Positions 51,738-59,982 of a stretch of DNA of 64,000 nucleotides are shown here, one piece after another. Where the stretch lies: assembly GCF_900188385.1 (NCBI RefSeq), contig NZ_FZOI01000011.1, forward strand, positions 1 to 64,000. The letters run 5' to 3'. Under the pieces are notes generated by a model that saw only the letters and a program-made list of their open reading frames with translations, had not been told where the DNA came from and made no database searches. The position numbers were made by a program, and so were the translations under genes. The stretch comes from Azospirillum sp. RU38E. Lineage in GTDB: Bacteria; Pseudomonadota; Alphaproteobacteria; Azospirillales; Azospirillaceae. Every line of letters starts with the position of its first letter. Position 1 is the stretch's first letter.

Positions 51738-51740
51738 TGC

Positions 51741-51848
51741 CAATCTCCCTTGATCGTGACCGATCAAGGGAGATTTTTCGTTCCCTCATGCGCCGGGCGG
51801 GCAGTCGCCAGCATCATATCCGCCAAGGGTTAACCTTTGGCGGATTGG
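51741..51848. repeat. Dispersed hairpin repeat, copy B
   Basis: Read on the minus strand: a TCCGCC-type hairpin (51819-51844), TGGCGACTGCCCG, CGCCCGGCGCATGAGGGAAC, then the ATCTC...GATCG hairpin (51742-51775). The order and the GGCGACTGCC core match copies A and C. The TCCGCC hairpin lies right behind the stop codon of the minus-strand HAD gene and may terminate it. Confidence 0.72.
51742..51778. terminator. Terminator of the giant gene (hairpin of repeat copy B)
   Basis: A perfect 15-bp stem (51742-51756 with 51761-51775; arm AATCTCCCTTGATCG), loop TGAC, then TTTTT, placed directly after the giant gene stop. It works as a rho-independent terminator on the + strand and is also one arm of the dispersed repeat family. 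Confidence 0.85.
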
Positions 51849-51850
51849 TC

Positions 51851-54214
51851 TCAAACCAAACGGATCAGCCTCGGTGCTGCTCCCGACCCCTGCTGCATCA
51901 GGGCGGTCAGCTGGCGGGCATACCCCAGCGTCACCAGCACCAGCGGCAAGCCGGCATCGCGCATCGCCGCCATCGGCTGCACCGGCACGCCGTGGAACAG
52001 CGGGGGCGGGGCCAGATGTTCCATCAGGTCGGCATAGGCCGCTGGCTCCAGCCCGGCTTCCCGCGCGTGACGGATGAAATCCGGCCCCATGCCACCTTCC
52101 CCGCCCACGGCCAGAATGCCGAAACGGCGGACGCCTTGCTGCTGCAATCTGGACACCAGCGCTCGGCAGACGGGGCCATGCCCTGCCTCCAGCCCCAGCC
52201 GGTCGGCCGGTCGCTGAAAAATACCGGGGTCCAGCAGTGTCAGCGCGCCCTGCGGCCAGGGGGCCAGCGCTGGGCGCAGCCCCATGGCCAGGGCCAGGGT
52301 CGGCCCCTGTATCTGCGGGTCGGCCAGGGGACGCACGGTTTCAAGGGCGGTGGCGTCGCAGATCACCCGCTCCCCTTCCGTCCCGTCATTCTGGTCATAG
52401 GCCAGCCCGCCCAACAAAGCCCCCTCTGCCGACGTGGGGCGCAGCAGGGCGGCGGCCAGGGGCAACAGGGCGGTAAGGCCGGGGGCGGGCGGACTGTCCG
52501 CCGGGCTGGCGGCGGCCATCATGCCGGCATAGCGGCGGATGCCTTGCTGCATCAGGCCCAGCAGCCGTGCCTCTGTCCCCTTTGCCGGCGGATCGGCCAG
52601 CAGCGGCACTACCCTGCCATCCGGTTTGCGTTGATAGCCAAGTGTTGTGCCATGCAGCCCCGTCAGCACCCGTTCCAGCGGTTGCGGGCTGCGATAAAGG
52701 ATGCGGCCCAAGGTCTGGCCAGCCGGGTCCAGCCCGGCAAAGACCTGGATGCCGATCCCGTCGGCCAGCGGGCCGGCAATATCGGCCACGGCATAGGCCA
52801 GGAAGATCTGGCAGCGCTGCCGCCCCTCCGGCAACAGCCGCACCAGTGCGGCGGGTGTACTGCCCCGCGCCCCCAGATCGACCAGCGCCACCGGCCCTTC
52901 CCCCAGCAGCGGCGTCAGATAATCCAGCAACAGGGCACGGGTTGCCGCCGCCTGCGCGGCGGCGCTGGCCGGCAGGGCGGGGGCATCGAATAAAGCCAGA
53001 GCGGGGTCGGCAGCCGCTGTGGCCAGCAATTGTTCCAGCGTCAGCCCGGCCCAGGGCAGCAGGTCTGCCGGCACCTGCCCGCCGGCCTGCTGCAACAGCC
53101 GGTCCCAGGGCAGATGTGGCCGGGCGGTCAGCAGGCGGCGGGCTGTGGTGGCATTGATCCCCGCCAGTTCCAGCGGCAACAGCGCTTGGCGGGAGACATA
53201 GAGCGGCGCCACCGTCAGCCCCCCGCCGCCCTGGCGGACGCAATCTTCCAGCAGGGGGGCGAACAGGGCCGCTTCGCGCATCAGCGGCAGGATACGCCTG
53301 ATCCCCTGCCGCCGACATTCCGCCACCACCCAGCGGCAATATTCGGCCACCGCCGGCCCCAGCACCAGGGCACCGAATTCCAGCGCCTCGGCCTCGTCCG
53401 CTGCATCTGCCCGCCCGGCCAGGGCGGCGGCGCGGCGCGGCGGCAAGCCTTCCACCGGCGCCGCCAGCCCCGCCACCGACCGTTCACGTTCCCGCAGCCG
53501 GGCCAGCCCCGGCCCCGGTACATAATGGATCGCCTGCAGGCCCGCCGCCCGCGCCATGGCAACATCGCCCAGCGGATCGTCCCCCAGATGCAGGATACGC
53601 GCGGGCGGAATGTGTGGATGATCGGCCAGCAGCCTTTGGAACAGCCCGCCCCCTGCCTTGGACACACCCTCTGCGTTGGAGACATAAAGCCGGCGATAGA
53701 GGTCCGGCCCGATCCCGGCCCCGGCCAGCAGCCGGGTCAGGTCCGGCGGTGCCAGATACATGTCGGACAGCAGCACCACCGGGATGCCGGCCGCCGCCAG
53801 CCCCCGCAGCACCGGCAGCAGCAGCGGGTTGGCGAAAATGGCCTGTTGCTCCAATGCCAGTTCCAGGGCGGTCAGCGCCGCCGGATCGCCAAGGCCCAGT
53901 GCCGTGTAAATGGCGGCCAGATCGACCTCTCCGCCCGGCCGCCCCGCCCTGGCCCGCCGCTCCGCCTCCTGCCGGGCCAGCCGGAACAGGGGTGGGGAGA
54001 GGCTGGCCGGCACCAGACCGGCCGCCAGGGCCGCCGCCCCCACCTGTTCGAACAGTGCCGTCGGCGGTTCCACCCGGCGCAGCAGCAGCGTGTCGAAAAT
54101 ATCGAACGACACCAGCAACGGGTCGTGTTGCAACAGGCTGGTCAAATCCATGGACGCTGCGGATTCTTGGGTGAATGGGGCCGAACCCTGCAAAAGGGGA
54201 CTGGCCGGTAGCAT
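51851..54214 (-). CDS. HAD-superfamily hydrolase-like multidomain protein
   Basis: A 787-residue protein. Its N-terminal third is a HAD hydrolase: motif I VSFDIFDTLLL (nucleophile D and DxD-type acid), motif II VVLLSDMYLAP, and motif IV HLGDDPLGDVAMA, with a helical cap between. The middle contains VALVDLGARGSTPAALVRLL, a Rossmann-like turn seen in large HAD-like proteins near polysaccharide genes (COG5610-type). The C-terminal segment FGILAVGGEGGMGPDFIRHA with a later PLVLVTLGYARQL looks like another nucleotide-binding-like fold. The substrate is unknown. The ATG at 54214 is 3 bases past the LacI gene stop; an ATG at 54151 just before DLTSLLQHD is an alternative start. It is co-transcribed with the LacI gene, so probably controlled by it. 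Confidence 0.75.
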   Translation of the reverse strand: MLPASPLLQGSAPFTQESAASMDLTSLLQHDPLLVSFDIFDTLLLRRVEPPTALFEQVGAAALAAGLVPASLSPPLFRLARQEAERRARAGRPGGEVDLAAIYTALGLGDPAALTALELALEQQAIFANPLLLPVLRGLAAAGIPVVLLSDMYLAPPDLTRLLAGAGIGPDLYRRLYVSNAEGVSKAGGGLFQRLLADHPHIPPARILHLGDDPLGDVAMARAAGLQAIHYVPGPGLARLRERERSVAGLAAPVEGLPPRRAAALAGRADAADEAEALEFGALVLGPAVAEYCRWVVAECRRQGIRRILPLMREAALFAPLLEDCVRQGGGGLTVAPLYVSRQALLPLELAGINATTARRLLTARPHLPWDRLLQQAGGQVPADLLPWAGLTLEQLLATAAADPALALFDAPALPASAAAQAAATRALLLDYLTPLLGEGPVALVDLGARGSTPAALVRLLPEGRQRCQIFLAYAVADIAGPLADGIGIQVFAGLDPAGQTLGRILYRSPQPLERVLTGLHGTTLGYQRKPDGRVVPLLADPPAKGTEARLLGLMQQGIRRYAGMMAAASPADSPPAPGLTALLPLAAALLRPTSAEGALLGGLAYDQNDGTEGERVICDATALETVRPLADPQIQGPTLALAMGLRPALAPWPQGALTLLDPGIFQRPADRLGLEAGHGPVCRALVSRLQQQGVRRFGILAVGGEGGMGPDFIRHAREAGLEPAAYADLMEHLAPPPLFHGVPVQPMAAMRDAGLPLVLVTLGYARQLTALMQQGSGAAPRLIRLV

Positions 54215-54217
54215 AGC

Positions 54218-55255
54218 TTAAAAGGCCGTGGTGGTCTGGCGGCAGACCAGGGCGTGGTTCAGTTGCTGGAACAGCGGGCCATCCATCACCGCACCGGTCA
54301 GCCGACCCACCAGCAGTTCAACGGCCCGCTGACCCAGCAGCTTCACCGGCTGGTGCACCGTGGTCAGCGGCGGCCAGACGATGGAGGCAACGGGCGCATC
54401 ATCGAATCCGGTGATGGCAATATCGCCCGGTATATCCAGGCCACGCGCATGGGCCGCTGCCAGGGCGCCCGCCGCCATATCATCATTGGCGCAGACCAGC
54501 ACGCTGGGTGGGTTGGGGACATCCAGCATTTCCGGCGTCAATCTTGTGCCGGATCGGAAGGTGAAATCGCCGCGCCGGATCAGGCAGGCATCATCGCCCA
54601 GCCCATGGTCGGTCAGGGCGCGGCGGAAACCCTCCAGCCGGCGTTCGGCGGAAAGATGCGCCTCCAGCCCCGCCATGAAGCCGAAGCGGCGATGGCCCAG
54701 CCGGATCAGGGCGCAGGTCAGATCATAGCCCGCCGCTTCATCATCCACACCCACTCCGTCGATCAGGGTGCGGGCGCTGGGGCCGGGGGAAACGGCCACC
54801 ACCTTGCAGCCCCGCGCCAGGGCGGTTTCCACCAGGGCCAGATCGTCGCTGAAGGGCGGGCAGAGGATCAGCCCCTCGCAGCGCTGGTCATCGATCAGTT
54901 CCAGGATGCGCCGCTGCTGGTCCGGCGCATCCAGCGGGATCTGGTGGATCAGCAGCTGATAGCCCAGCGTGACACAGGCCCGCAGCGCCCCCAGCTCCAG
55001 GGCCGCCTCGTAATAGGAATTGGGCTCGCTCTCCGGATCGGAATTGAAGACAAAGCCCAGCGTACGGCTGGCCCCGCCGGCCAGGCTGCGCGCCTGCGGG
55101 TTGACCTTGTAATCCAGCGCCTTTACCGCCTCCATCACCTTGGTGCGCACGGCGGGGCGGACATTGGGGCCGCCATTCAACACGCGGGAGACGGTGACAC
55201 GGGCCACGCCGGACAGGCGGGCGACATCGTCAATGGTCGGCTTCTTCCCGTTCAA
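54218..55255 (-). CDS. LacI-family transcriptional regulator
   Basis: A 345-residue LacI/GalR regulator. The N-terminal HTH and hinge are typical: TIDDVARLSGVARVTVSRVL, then NGGPNVRPAVRTKVMEAV and NPQARSLAGGASRTLGFVF. The periplasmic-binding-protein-like sensor domain follows, with GLILCPPFSDD, GVGVDDEAAGYDLT, RRFGFMAG, VLVCANDDMAAGAL and ITGFDDAPVASIVWPPLTTV. The start is a TTG at 55255 with GGAG 8 bases upstream, which leaves only four residues (MNGK) before the HTH, as usual for the family. It directly precedes the HAD gene on the same strand. A CTGGTACCAG palindrome at 55374-55383 in the divergent region is a plausible operator. The sugar ligand cannot be told. Confidence 0.93.
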   Translation of the reverse strand: MNGKKPTIDDVARLSGVARVTVSRVLNGGPNVRPAVRTKVMEAVKALDYKVNPQARSLAGGASRTLGFVFNSDPESEPNSYYEAALELGALRACVTLGYQLLIHQIPLDAPDQQRRILELIDDQRCEGLILCPPFSDDLALVETALARGCKVVAVSPGPSARTLIDGVGVDDEAAGYDLTCALIRLGHRRFGFMAGLEAHLSAERRLEGFRRALTDHGLGDDACLIRRGDFTFRSGTRLTPEMLDVPNPPSVLVCANDDMAAGALAAAHARGLDIPGDIAITGFDDAPVASIVWPPLTTVHQPVKLLGQRAVELLVGRLTGAVMDGPLFQQLNHALVCRQTTTAF

Positions 55256-55373
55256 CCCTGCCGCTCCCAGGCTTTGGCATTATGATTATTATGGCGATGT
55301 AGCATAGAAGCCGTGGTTTCCCAATGGTGCAGCGGCACTATCGACATCGTTCTGTCAGTTAAATGTTATAAAA

Positions 55374-55383
55374 CTGGTACCAG
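55374..55383. promoter_or_regulatory. Possible LacI-type operator
   Basis: CTGGTACCAG is a perfect palindrome with a central base-pair dyad as favoured by LacI-family proteins. It lies about 120 bases upstream of the LacI start and about 35 bases before the AraC-type gene on the other strand, next to an AT-rich ATGTTATAAAA tract that may hold a -10 element. Confidence 0.4.
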
Positions 55384-55416
55384 GGTGCGCGCGGGGCGGG
55401 CGCGCTGCGGCATAGG

Positions 55417-55881
55417 ATGGGCGCGGTTCAACCCGTCACCCCGCCTGTTCGCCCGATGTCCGATCTTGCCTTTGATAATGGTGGCGCCATAGCGCCAAGC
55501 CCTTGCCCGCCGCACCGGGGCGGGCTTGCCCCCTGGCAATTGCGCCGGGTGCTGCGGATGATGGGCAATCTGGCCGGCGACCATGGGTTGGCCGATCTGG
55601 CGCGGGAATGCGGCATTTCCGTCGGCCATTTTTCCCGCGCTTTCAAACAAAGCGCCGGGATGCCGCCGCATCAATGGCTGTTGGAACGGCGGGTGGCGCA
55701 GGCGCGGCACCTGCTGGCAACCTCCCCATCCCCCATCGCGGAGATTGCGCAGCAATGCGGCTTTGCTGACCAGAGCCACTTAACGCGGGTTTTTGAACGC
55801 ATCACCGGCACCACGCCCGGCCGCTGGCGCCGGCAATTGCCAGGGGTGGTGCCTGAAAATGAACAGCCGCCGGTCGGTTGA
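55417..55881 (+). CDS. AraC-family helix-turn-helix regulator (DNA-binding domain only)
   Basis: A 154-residue protein made almost entirely of the AraC/XylS double HTH. The first helix set is GLADLARECGISVGHFSRAF with KQSAGMPPHQWLLERRV, the second PIAEIAQQCGFADQSHLTRV with FERITGTTPGRWRR. There is no N-terminal sensor domain, so activity would depend on expression level or on partner proteins. Starts at 55417 and 55456 are both possible (neither has a strong Shine-Dalgarno). The family-specific part begins about 20 residues after the latter. Its stop codon lies inside a strong hairpin. It is divergent from the LacI gene. Confidence 0.85.
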   Translation: MGAVQPVTPPVRPMSDLAFDNGGAIAPSPCPPHRGGLAPWQLRRVLRMMGNLAGDHGLADLARECGISVGHFSRAFKQSAGMPPHQWLLERRVAQARHLLATSPSPIAEIAQQCGFADQSHLTRVFERITGTTPGRWRRQLPGVVPENEQPPVG

Positions 55882-55892
55882 CCGGCGGCTGT
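55863..55892 (+). terminator. Hairpin overlapping the AraC-type gene stop codon
   Basis: A perfect 13-bp stem (55863-55875 with 55880-55892; arm ACAGCCGCCGGTC) and a GGTT loop. The TGA stop (55879-55881) is inside the hairpin. Few T residues follow, so terminator strength is uncertain. Confidence 0.55.
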
Positions 55893-55917
55893 CATGCTGC
55901 TTTGCCGCTTCGGTTGA

Positions 55918-56038
55918 AGGCCGGCGACTGCCGGCCCGCGGGGTACCGTGCCCGCGCAAGCCAAGGGCACGGATGCGCCCGCCCGGCGCCTGAGGGAACA
56001 CCAAATCTCTCTGGATCGGTTACGATCCAGAGAGATAG
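55918..56038. repeat. Dispersed hairpin repeat, copy C, with terminator hairpin
   Basis: GGCCGGCGACTGCCGGCCCG, then CGCAAGCCAAGGGCACGGAT, then CGCCCGGCGCCTGAGGGAAC, then a perfect 14-bp stem hairpin (56005-56018 with 56023-56036; arm ATCTCTCTGGATCG, loop GTTA). The first two blocks match copy A; the last block and the hairpin match copy B. The hairpin sits 7 bases behind the DUF2189 gene stop and probably terminates that minus-strand gene. Confidence 0.75.
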
Positions 56039-56042
56039 GTAT

Positions 56043-56867
56043 TTATTCAGCGCCGGGAACCGGGGTGCGCCCCAACGCCCGTACATACAGGTGCCAGGTC
56101 GCATGGCCCAGCCAGGGCAGGGTGACGATCAGGGCCAGCAGGCCAGCGGCAATGCTGAACCCGATCACCACCGCCACCATGGCACCCCAGGCCAGCATCA
56201 GCGGCAGGTTCAGCAGCACCGCCCGCAGGCTGGCCAGGATGGCCGTCACAACATCCACATCCCGATCCAGCAGCATCGGTACGGAGAAAACCGACAATGC
56301 GAAGATCGTGGTGGCGATCAGCCCGCCGGCAATGATGCCGGTGGCGGCAAAGCGCAGCCCGGCGAAGCTGCCCGTCACGGCGGCCCAGAGCTGGGCCATC
56401 TCCATCGGGGCGGGGCCGAAATACAGCGCATAGATCAAGGTGGCGATCTTCAGCCAGGCGATGGTGGCAAATACCAGAAACAGGCCCAGCATCCCGATCT
56501 GGCTGCCGCCATGCCGGCGAAACGCGAAGAACACCTTCAGCGGTTCCACCGGCCGGCCCAACTGGCGCCGACGGCTGATATCATAAAGGCCCAGGGCCGC
56601 GAACGGCCCGAACAGCAGGAAGCCGGTAATGGCCGGGAACATCAGATGCGGCTGGTCCAGCATGGTCAGGGCCAACAGCCCGCCCAGGCCTAGCAGGGCA
56701 TAGATGCCGCCAAAGGCCAGCCCATAGGCGGGGGCAGCCTTGAAATCGGCCCAGCCGTCGGCCAGGGCCTCCTGCAAATCATGGTTGGTCAACCGGCGTG
56801 CCGTCGGCACCGGCACATAATCCGCCGGGAGCGGCAGTATGCGCTCCCCCTCGTGAAACGCCACCAT
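56043..56867 (-). CDS. DUF2189 family integral membrane protein
   Basis: A 274-residue membrane protein of the DUF2189 family, which has no known function. Family features: an N-terminal RRLTNHDLQEALADGWADFK, then paired hydrophobic helices (YGLAFGGIYALLGLGGLLAL; FPAITGFLLFGPFAALGLYD), then SRRRQLGRP and about four further membrane segments (MLGLFLVFATIAWLKIATLI; FAATGIIAGGLIATTIFALS; LMLAWGAMVAVVIGFSIAAG). The start at 56867 is chosen because GGGAGG stands 5 bases upstream; the frame is open further upstream but that part is not family-like. It is a single gene closed by the repeat-C hairpin. The interval 56868-57040 to the next terminator holds nothing I recognise. Confidence 0.85.
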   Translation of the reverse strand: MVAFHEGERILPLPADYVPVPTARRLTNHDLQEALADGWADFKAAPAYGLAFGGIYALLGLGGLLALTMLDQPHLMFPAITGFLLFGPFAALGLYDISRRRQLGRPVEPLKVFFAFRRHGGSQIGMLGLFLVFATIAWLKIATLIYALYFGPAPMEMAQLWAAVTGSFAGLRFAATGIIAGGLIATTIFALSVFSVPMLLDRDVDVVTAILASLRAVLLNLPLMLAWGAMVAVVIGFSIAAGLLALIVTLPWLGHATWHLYVRALGRTPVPGAE

Positions 56868-57040
56868 TACGTCCTCCCTTACCTGTATCGCACAGGGGGT
56901 GCCGGTCTCTTCCGGGCGGTCACCCAAAATTGATGGTGGCGCAAATTGTCGCGGCCCGCCAGTCAAAACGATGGATCGAATGGAGATATTTTTCAGTTGA
57001 ATTTATGCTGTGTCGCAACCAAAGAATATATGCAGCGCAA

Positions 57041-57073
57041 CAAAAAGAACCCCTGGCGACAGGCGCCAGGGGT
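57041..57073 (-). terminator. Terminator of the alpha/beta hydrolase gene
   Basis: A perfect 10-bp stem (57049-57058 with 57064-57073; ACCCCTGGCG/CGCCAGGGGT) and a 5-base loop, followed on the minus strand by TCTTTTTG. It lies about 60 bases past the hydrolase stop codon. Confidence 0.82.
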
Positions 57074-57133
57074 GCAAGTGGGGACGGGTCAAGGAGGGAA
57101 GGTGAAATGTAAGGAAGGCGCCGCTGACTGGTT

Positions 57134-58177
57134 TCAGATACCCCCGCCATCGCTGAAGGCGTAGATATCGTGTGAGGCCAGCGCCCGGCCGATATCGGCG
57201 ATGGCACGATTGGCGGCCGGCAAGCGGCCGCCCATGGTGATGAAGCCGTGCACCATGTCGGCGTAACTGCGATGGATCACCGGCACTCCGGCGGCGGCCA
57301 GCCGCCCGGCATAGGCGCGGCCTTCATCCAGCAGCGGATCGAATCCGGCGGTGATGATCACGGTCGGCGGCAACCCGTCGAACCGGGCTGCCCGCAGGGG
57401 TGACACACGCCAATCCTGTTCAACATCCTGGCCCGCCAGATAATTGGCGACATAGGCCAGATATTGCTTGCGCGTCAGCAGATAGCCATCGGCATGGGCG
57501 AAATGGGAGGGCAGGCTGGCCGACAGGTCGGTGCAGGGATAGATCAGCACCTGCCCCTTCAAGGCCGGTCCGCCTTCATCCCGCGCCTTCAGGGCCAGCA
57601 CGGCGGCGATGTTGCCGCCGGCACTGTCCCCCGCCACGCCGATGGCCAGCGGATCGATGGCCAGCAGCGGGGCATAGTTGGACAGCCAGCGCAGCGCCTC
57701 CCAGCCATCTTCAATCGGGGCGGGCCAGGGGTTTTCCGGGGCCAGCCGGTAATCCACGGCGACGATGACATGGCCGGTGGCGATGGCCAGCTGGCGGCAC
57801 AGCGTATCATGGCTGTCCAGATCGCCCACCGTCCAGCCGCCGCCATGGAAGAATAGCAGCGCCGGCAGCGGCCGGAACCCGAAGGAGGGACGATAGAGCC
57901 GCAGGTTCAGCTTACCGGCCGGGGTGTTGATCACCTCCTCCCGGATGGAGGCGATATCCGGGACCGTCGGCCCCAGCGCCCGGCGCACCTGGGTGAAGAT
58001 ACGGCGGGTTTCCGTCAGATTGCGCCCGGCGGTGGCGCTGCCGGCAATCAGGGTCACCACGTCCGCCACCTCCGGCGACAGGCCGGGGCCAACCACAAAA
58101 TCCGGCACATCCGGCACCAGACGCAGGGAACTGTCGGCCGGAACGGGTTTGGAGAGCGGCAGCACATTGGTGGACAT
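57134..58177 (-). CDS. Alpha/beta hydrolase, hormone-sensitive-lipase type esterase
   Basis: A 347-residue hydrolase of the HSL (abhydrolase_3) group. The oxyanion motif is FFHGGGWTVGDLDSHDTLCR and the nucleophile elbow GVAGDSAGGNIA has the catalytic serine. The acid is in GFDPLLDEGRAYA and the histidine in MVHGFITMGGR, so the triad is complete. There is no signal peptide, suggesting a cytoplasmic esterase for short-chain esters. The ATG at 58177 has GGAAG 7 bases upstream. It is divergent from msrP across an AT-rich regulatory region and closed by its own hairpin terminator. The exact substrate is unknown. Confidence 0.9.
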   Translation of the reverse strand: MSTNVLPLSKPVPADSSLRLVPDVPDFVVGPGLSPEVADVVTLIAGSATAGRNLTETRRIFTQVRRALGPTVPDIASIREEVINTPAGKLNLRLYRPSFGFRPLPALLFFHGGGWTVGDLDSHDTLCRQLAIATGHVIVAVDYRLAPENPWPAPIEDGWEALRWLSNYAPLLAIDPLAIGVAGDSAGGNIAAVLALKARDEGGPALKGQVLIYPCTDLSASLPSHFAHADGYLLTRKQYLAYVANYLAGQDVEQDWRVSPLRAARFDGLPPTVIITAGFDPLLDEGRAYAGRLAAAGVPVIHRSYADMVHGFITMGGRLPAANRAIADIGRALASHDIYAFSDGGGI

Positions 58178-58301
58178 GGATTTTCTTCCGCCAGAAAGAG
58201 GAAGGTCGCCAGGGGAACGACGCTTTCTGAGGGGGATGGTGTCGGTTATTTCCTATTGAGTCAATGGGAATTATGTTTTTGTTTGTGAAATATCAATATA
58301 A

Positions 58302-58316
58302 ACATATTTTATATGT
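58302..58316. promoter_or_regulatory. Palindrome in the AT-rich divergent promoter region
   Basis: The gap 58178-58423 between the hydrolase and msrP is strikingly AT-rich from 58255 to 58330. ACATATTTTATATGT (58302-58316) is a perfect 6-bp-arm inverted repeat with a 3-base spacer and could be an operator. Promoters for both genes must lie here, but I cannot assign them safely. Confidence 0.35.
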
Positions 58317-58423
58317 AGATATGTATTCCTGTCGCAGCCTCGGCCTCGGGGCTAGCCGTGGCGGCGGCGCGCGCTTATCTTCTGCCCATGGGTTCCCCGC
58401 CCGCATGATGTGAGGAAAAGCCG

Positions 58424-59356
58424 ATGCTGCTGCGCCATGCCCCCGATCTGGGCGAACGCGATGTGACGCCCCAGGCGCTCTATCTCAGCCGCCGGCATCT
58501 GCTGGCCGGGGCAGGGGGGATGCTGCTGGCCGGCAGTGCGGCGGCCAGCCCGCTGACGGCGGCCAAAAGCAGCCTTTCCACGGACGAGACCCCGACACCC
58601 CTGAAGGACATCACCAGCTATAATAATTATTACGAGTTCGGCGTTGATAAGTCGGAGCCGGCGCGCAATGCGCACCGGCTGACCACCAGCCCCTGGAATG
58701 TGCAGGTGGATGGCATGGTGGCCAAACCCACCAGCTTTGCCCTGGAAGATATCATCAAGCCGGCCAAACTGGAGGAACGCATCTACCGGATGCGCTGCGT
58801 GGAAGGCTGGTCGATGGTGATCCCCTGGATCGGCTTCCCCCTGGCCGATCTGCTGGCGCGGGTGGAGCCGCTGGGCAGCGCCAAATATGTGGCCTTTGAA
58901 ACGGCGCTGCGCCCCAATGAGATGACGGGGGTGGGCGGTTTCCTGAAGGTGCTGGACTGGCCCTATCGGGAGGGCCTGCGCCTGGATGAGGCGCTGCACC
59001 CGCTGACCCTGCTGGCCGTGGGGCTGTATGGGGAGACGCTGCCCAACCAGAATGGGGCGCCGCTGCGTCTGGTGGTGCCGTGGAAATATGGTTTCAAGGG
59101 CATCAAATCCATCGTCCGCATCACCCTGACGGACAAGCAACCGCTGACCAGCTGGAACATGCAGGCGCCGCAGGAATATGGTTTCTATTCCAACGTCAAT
59201 CCGGAGGTCGATCATCCGCGCTGGAGCCAGGCGACCGAGCGGCGGATCGGGGAAGGCGGGCTGTTCGCCAAGCGCCGGCCGACCCTGCCCTTCAACGGCT
59301 ATGCTGATCAGGTGGCCGGGCTTTATACTGGCATGGATTTGCGGAAATTCTATTGA
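58424..59356 (+). CDS. msrP: Periplasmic methionine sulfoxide reductase, catalytic subunit
   Basis: MsrP is the molybdopterin enzyme that repairs oxidised methionines in periplasmic proteins, fed with electrons by MsrQ. The 310 residues begin with a twin-arginine signal ([17 protein letters not shown]). The oxidoreductase fold shows [39 protein letters not shown] with the molybdenum-ligating cysteine, [20 protein letters not shown] and [12 protein letters not shown], then a typical C-terminus ending [12 protein letters not shown]. Length and motifs are normal for the family. Its stop overlaps the msrQ start (4 bases). With MsrQ it forms the complete repair pair. Confidence 0.95.
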   Translation: MLLRHAPDLGERDVTPQALYLSRRHLLAGAGGMLLAGSAAASPLTAAKSSLSTDETPTPLKDITSYNNYYEFGVDKSEPARNAHRLTTSPWNVQVDGMVAKPTSFALEDIIKPAKLEERIYRMRCVEGWSMVIPWIGFPLADLLARVEPLGSAKYVAFETALRPNEMTGVGGFLKVLDWPYREGLRLDEALHPLTLLAVGLYGETLPNQNGAPLRLVVPWKYGFKGIKSIVRITLTDKQPLTSWNMQAPQEYGFYSNVNPEVDHPRWSQATERRIGEGGLFAKRRPTLPFNGYADQVAGLYTGMDLRKFY

Positions 59357-59979
59357 TGGCCGCCCTGCCGCGCTGGCTGCGCCAGCCTGCCTTTCCTTCC
59401 TGGCCGCTCTATCTGCTGGGGCTGGTGCCGGGTGTCTGGCTGTTTGTCCAGGCGCTGACGGATAATCTGGGGGCCGATCCGGCCAAGGCGCTGGAACGCG
59501 GCCTGGGGGAATGGGCACTTCGGCTGATCATTCTCGGGCTGGCCATCACGCCGCTGCGCCAGTCCCTGGGCATTAACTGGCTGCGCTATCGCCGGGCGGT
59601 GGGGTTGCTGGCCTTCTTCTATGTGCTGGCCCATCTGGTCAGCTACATTCTGTTGGATCAGGGGCTGGATTGGGCGGCCATCGGGGCCGATATCCTGAAA
59701 CGGCCTTATATCACAATCGGGATGCTGGGCTTTGTGCTGCTGCTGCCGCTGGCGGTGACCTCCAACAATGCCATGATCCGCCGGCTGGGCGGCGTGCGCT
59801 GGCGCCGGCTGCATCGGCTGGTCTATCCGGCGGCCCTGGCCGGGGCCGCCCATTTCCTGCTGCTGGTGAAATCCTGGCCGCTGGAGCCCATCATCTATGC
59901 CGCCATCGTGGTGGCCCTGCTGGGCTGGCGTCTGCTGCCCCGTGGCGGGCGTGAGCGACCCGCCACGGGGAGACTTTAA
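59353..59979 (+). CDS. msrQ: Heme-binding membrane subunit of methionine sulfoxide reductase
   Basis: MsrQ passes electrons from the quinone pool to MsrP through b-type heme. The 208 residues form about six membrane helices ([100 protein letters not shown]). The ferric-reductase-like histidines are seen in [18 protein letters not shown] and GAAHFLLL, and the loop [20 protein letters not shown] is family-typical. It is translationally coupled to msrP. Confidence 0.94.
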   Translation: MMAALPRWLRQPAFPSWPLYLLGLVPGVWLFVQALTDNLGADPAKALERGLGEWALRLIILGLAITPLRQSLGINWLRYRRAVGLLAFFYVLAHLVSYILLDQGLDWAAIGADILKRPYITIGMLGFVLLLPLAVTSNNAMIRRLGGVRWRRLHRLVYPAALAGAAHFLLLVKSWPLEPIIYAAIVVALLGWRLLPRGGRERPATGRL

Positions 59980-59982
59980 AAA

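Noticed and set aside
13155-51737. Giant protein as a classical two-partner (FHA/TpsA) or RTX type I substrate
   Set aside because: No TpsB pore, no ABC exporter, no classical signal peptide or ESPR, and only a single RTX-like turn. LEPR-XLL and the upstream SecA/M50/HlyD set fit better.
51734-52993. Long + strand frames opposite the HAD gene (also 53030-54211)
   Set aside because: Arg/Gln/Pro-rich composition without domains; the minus-strand frame carries the HAD motifs.
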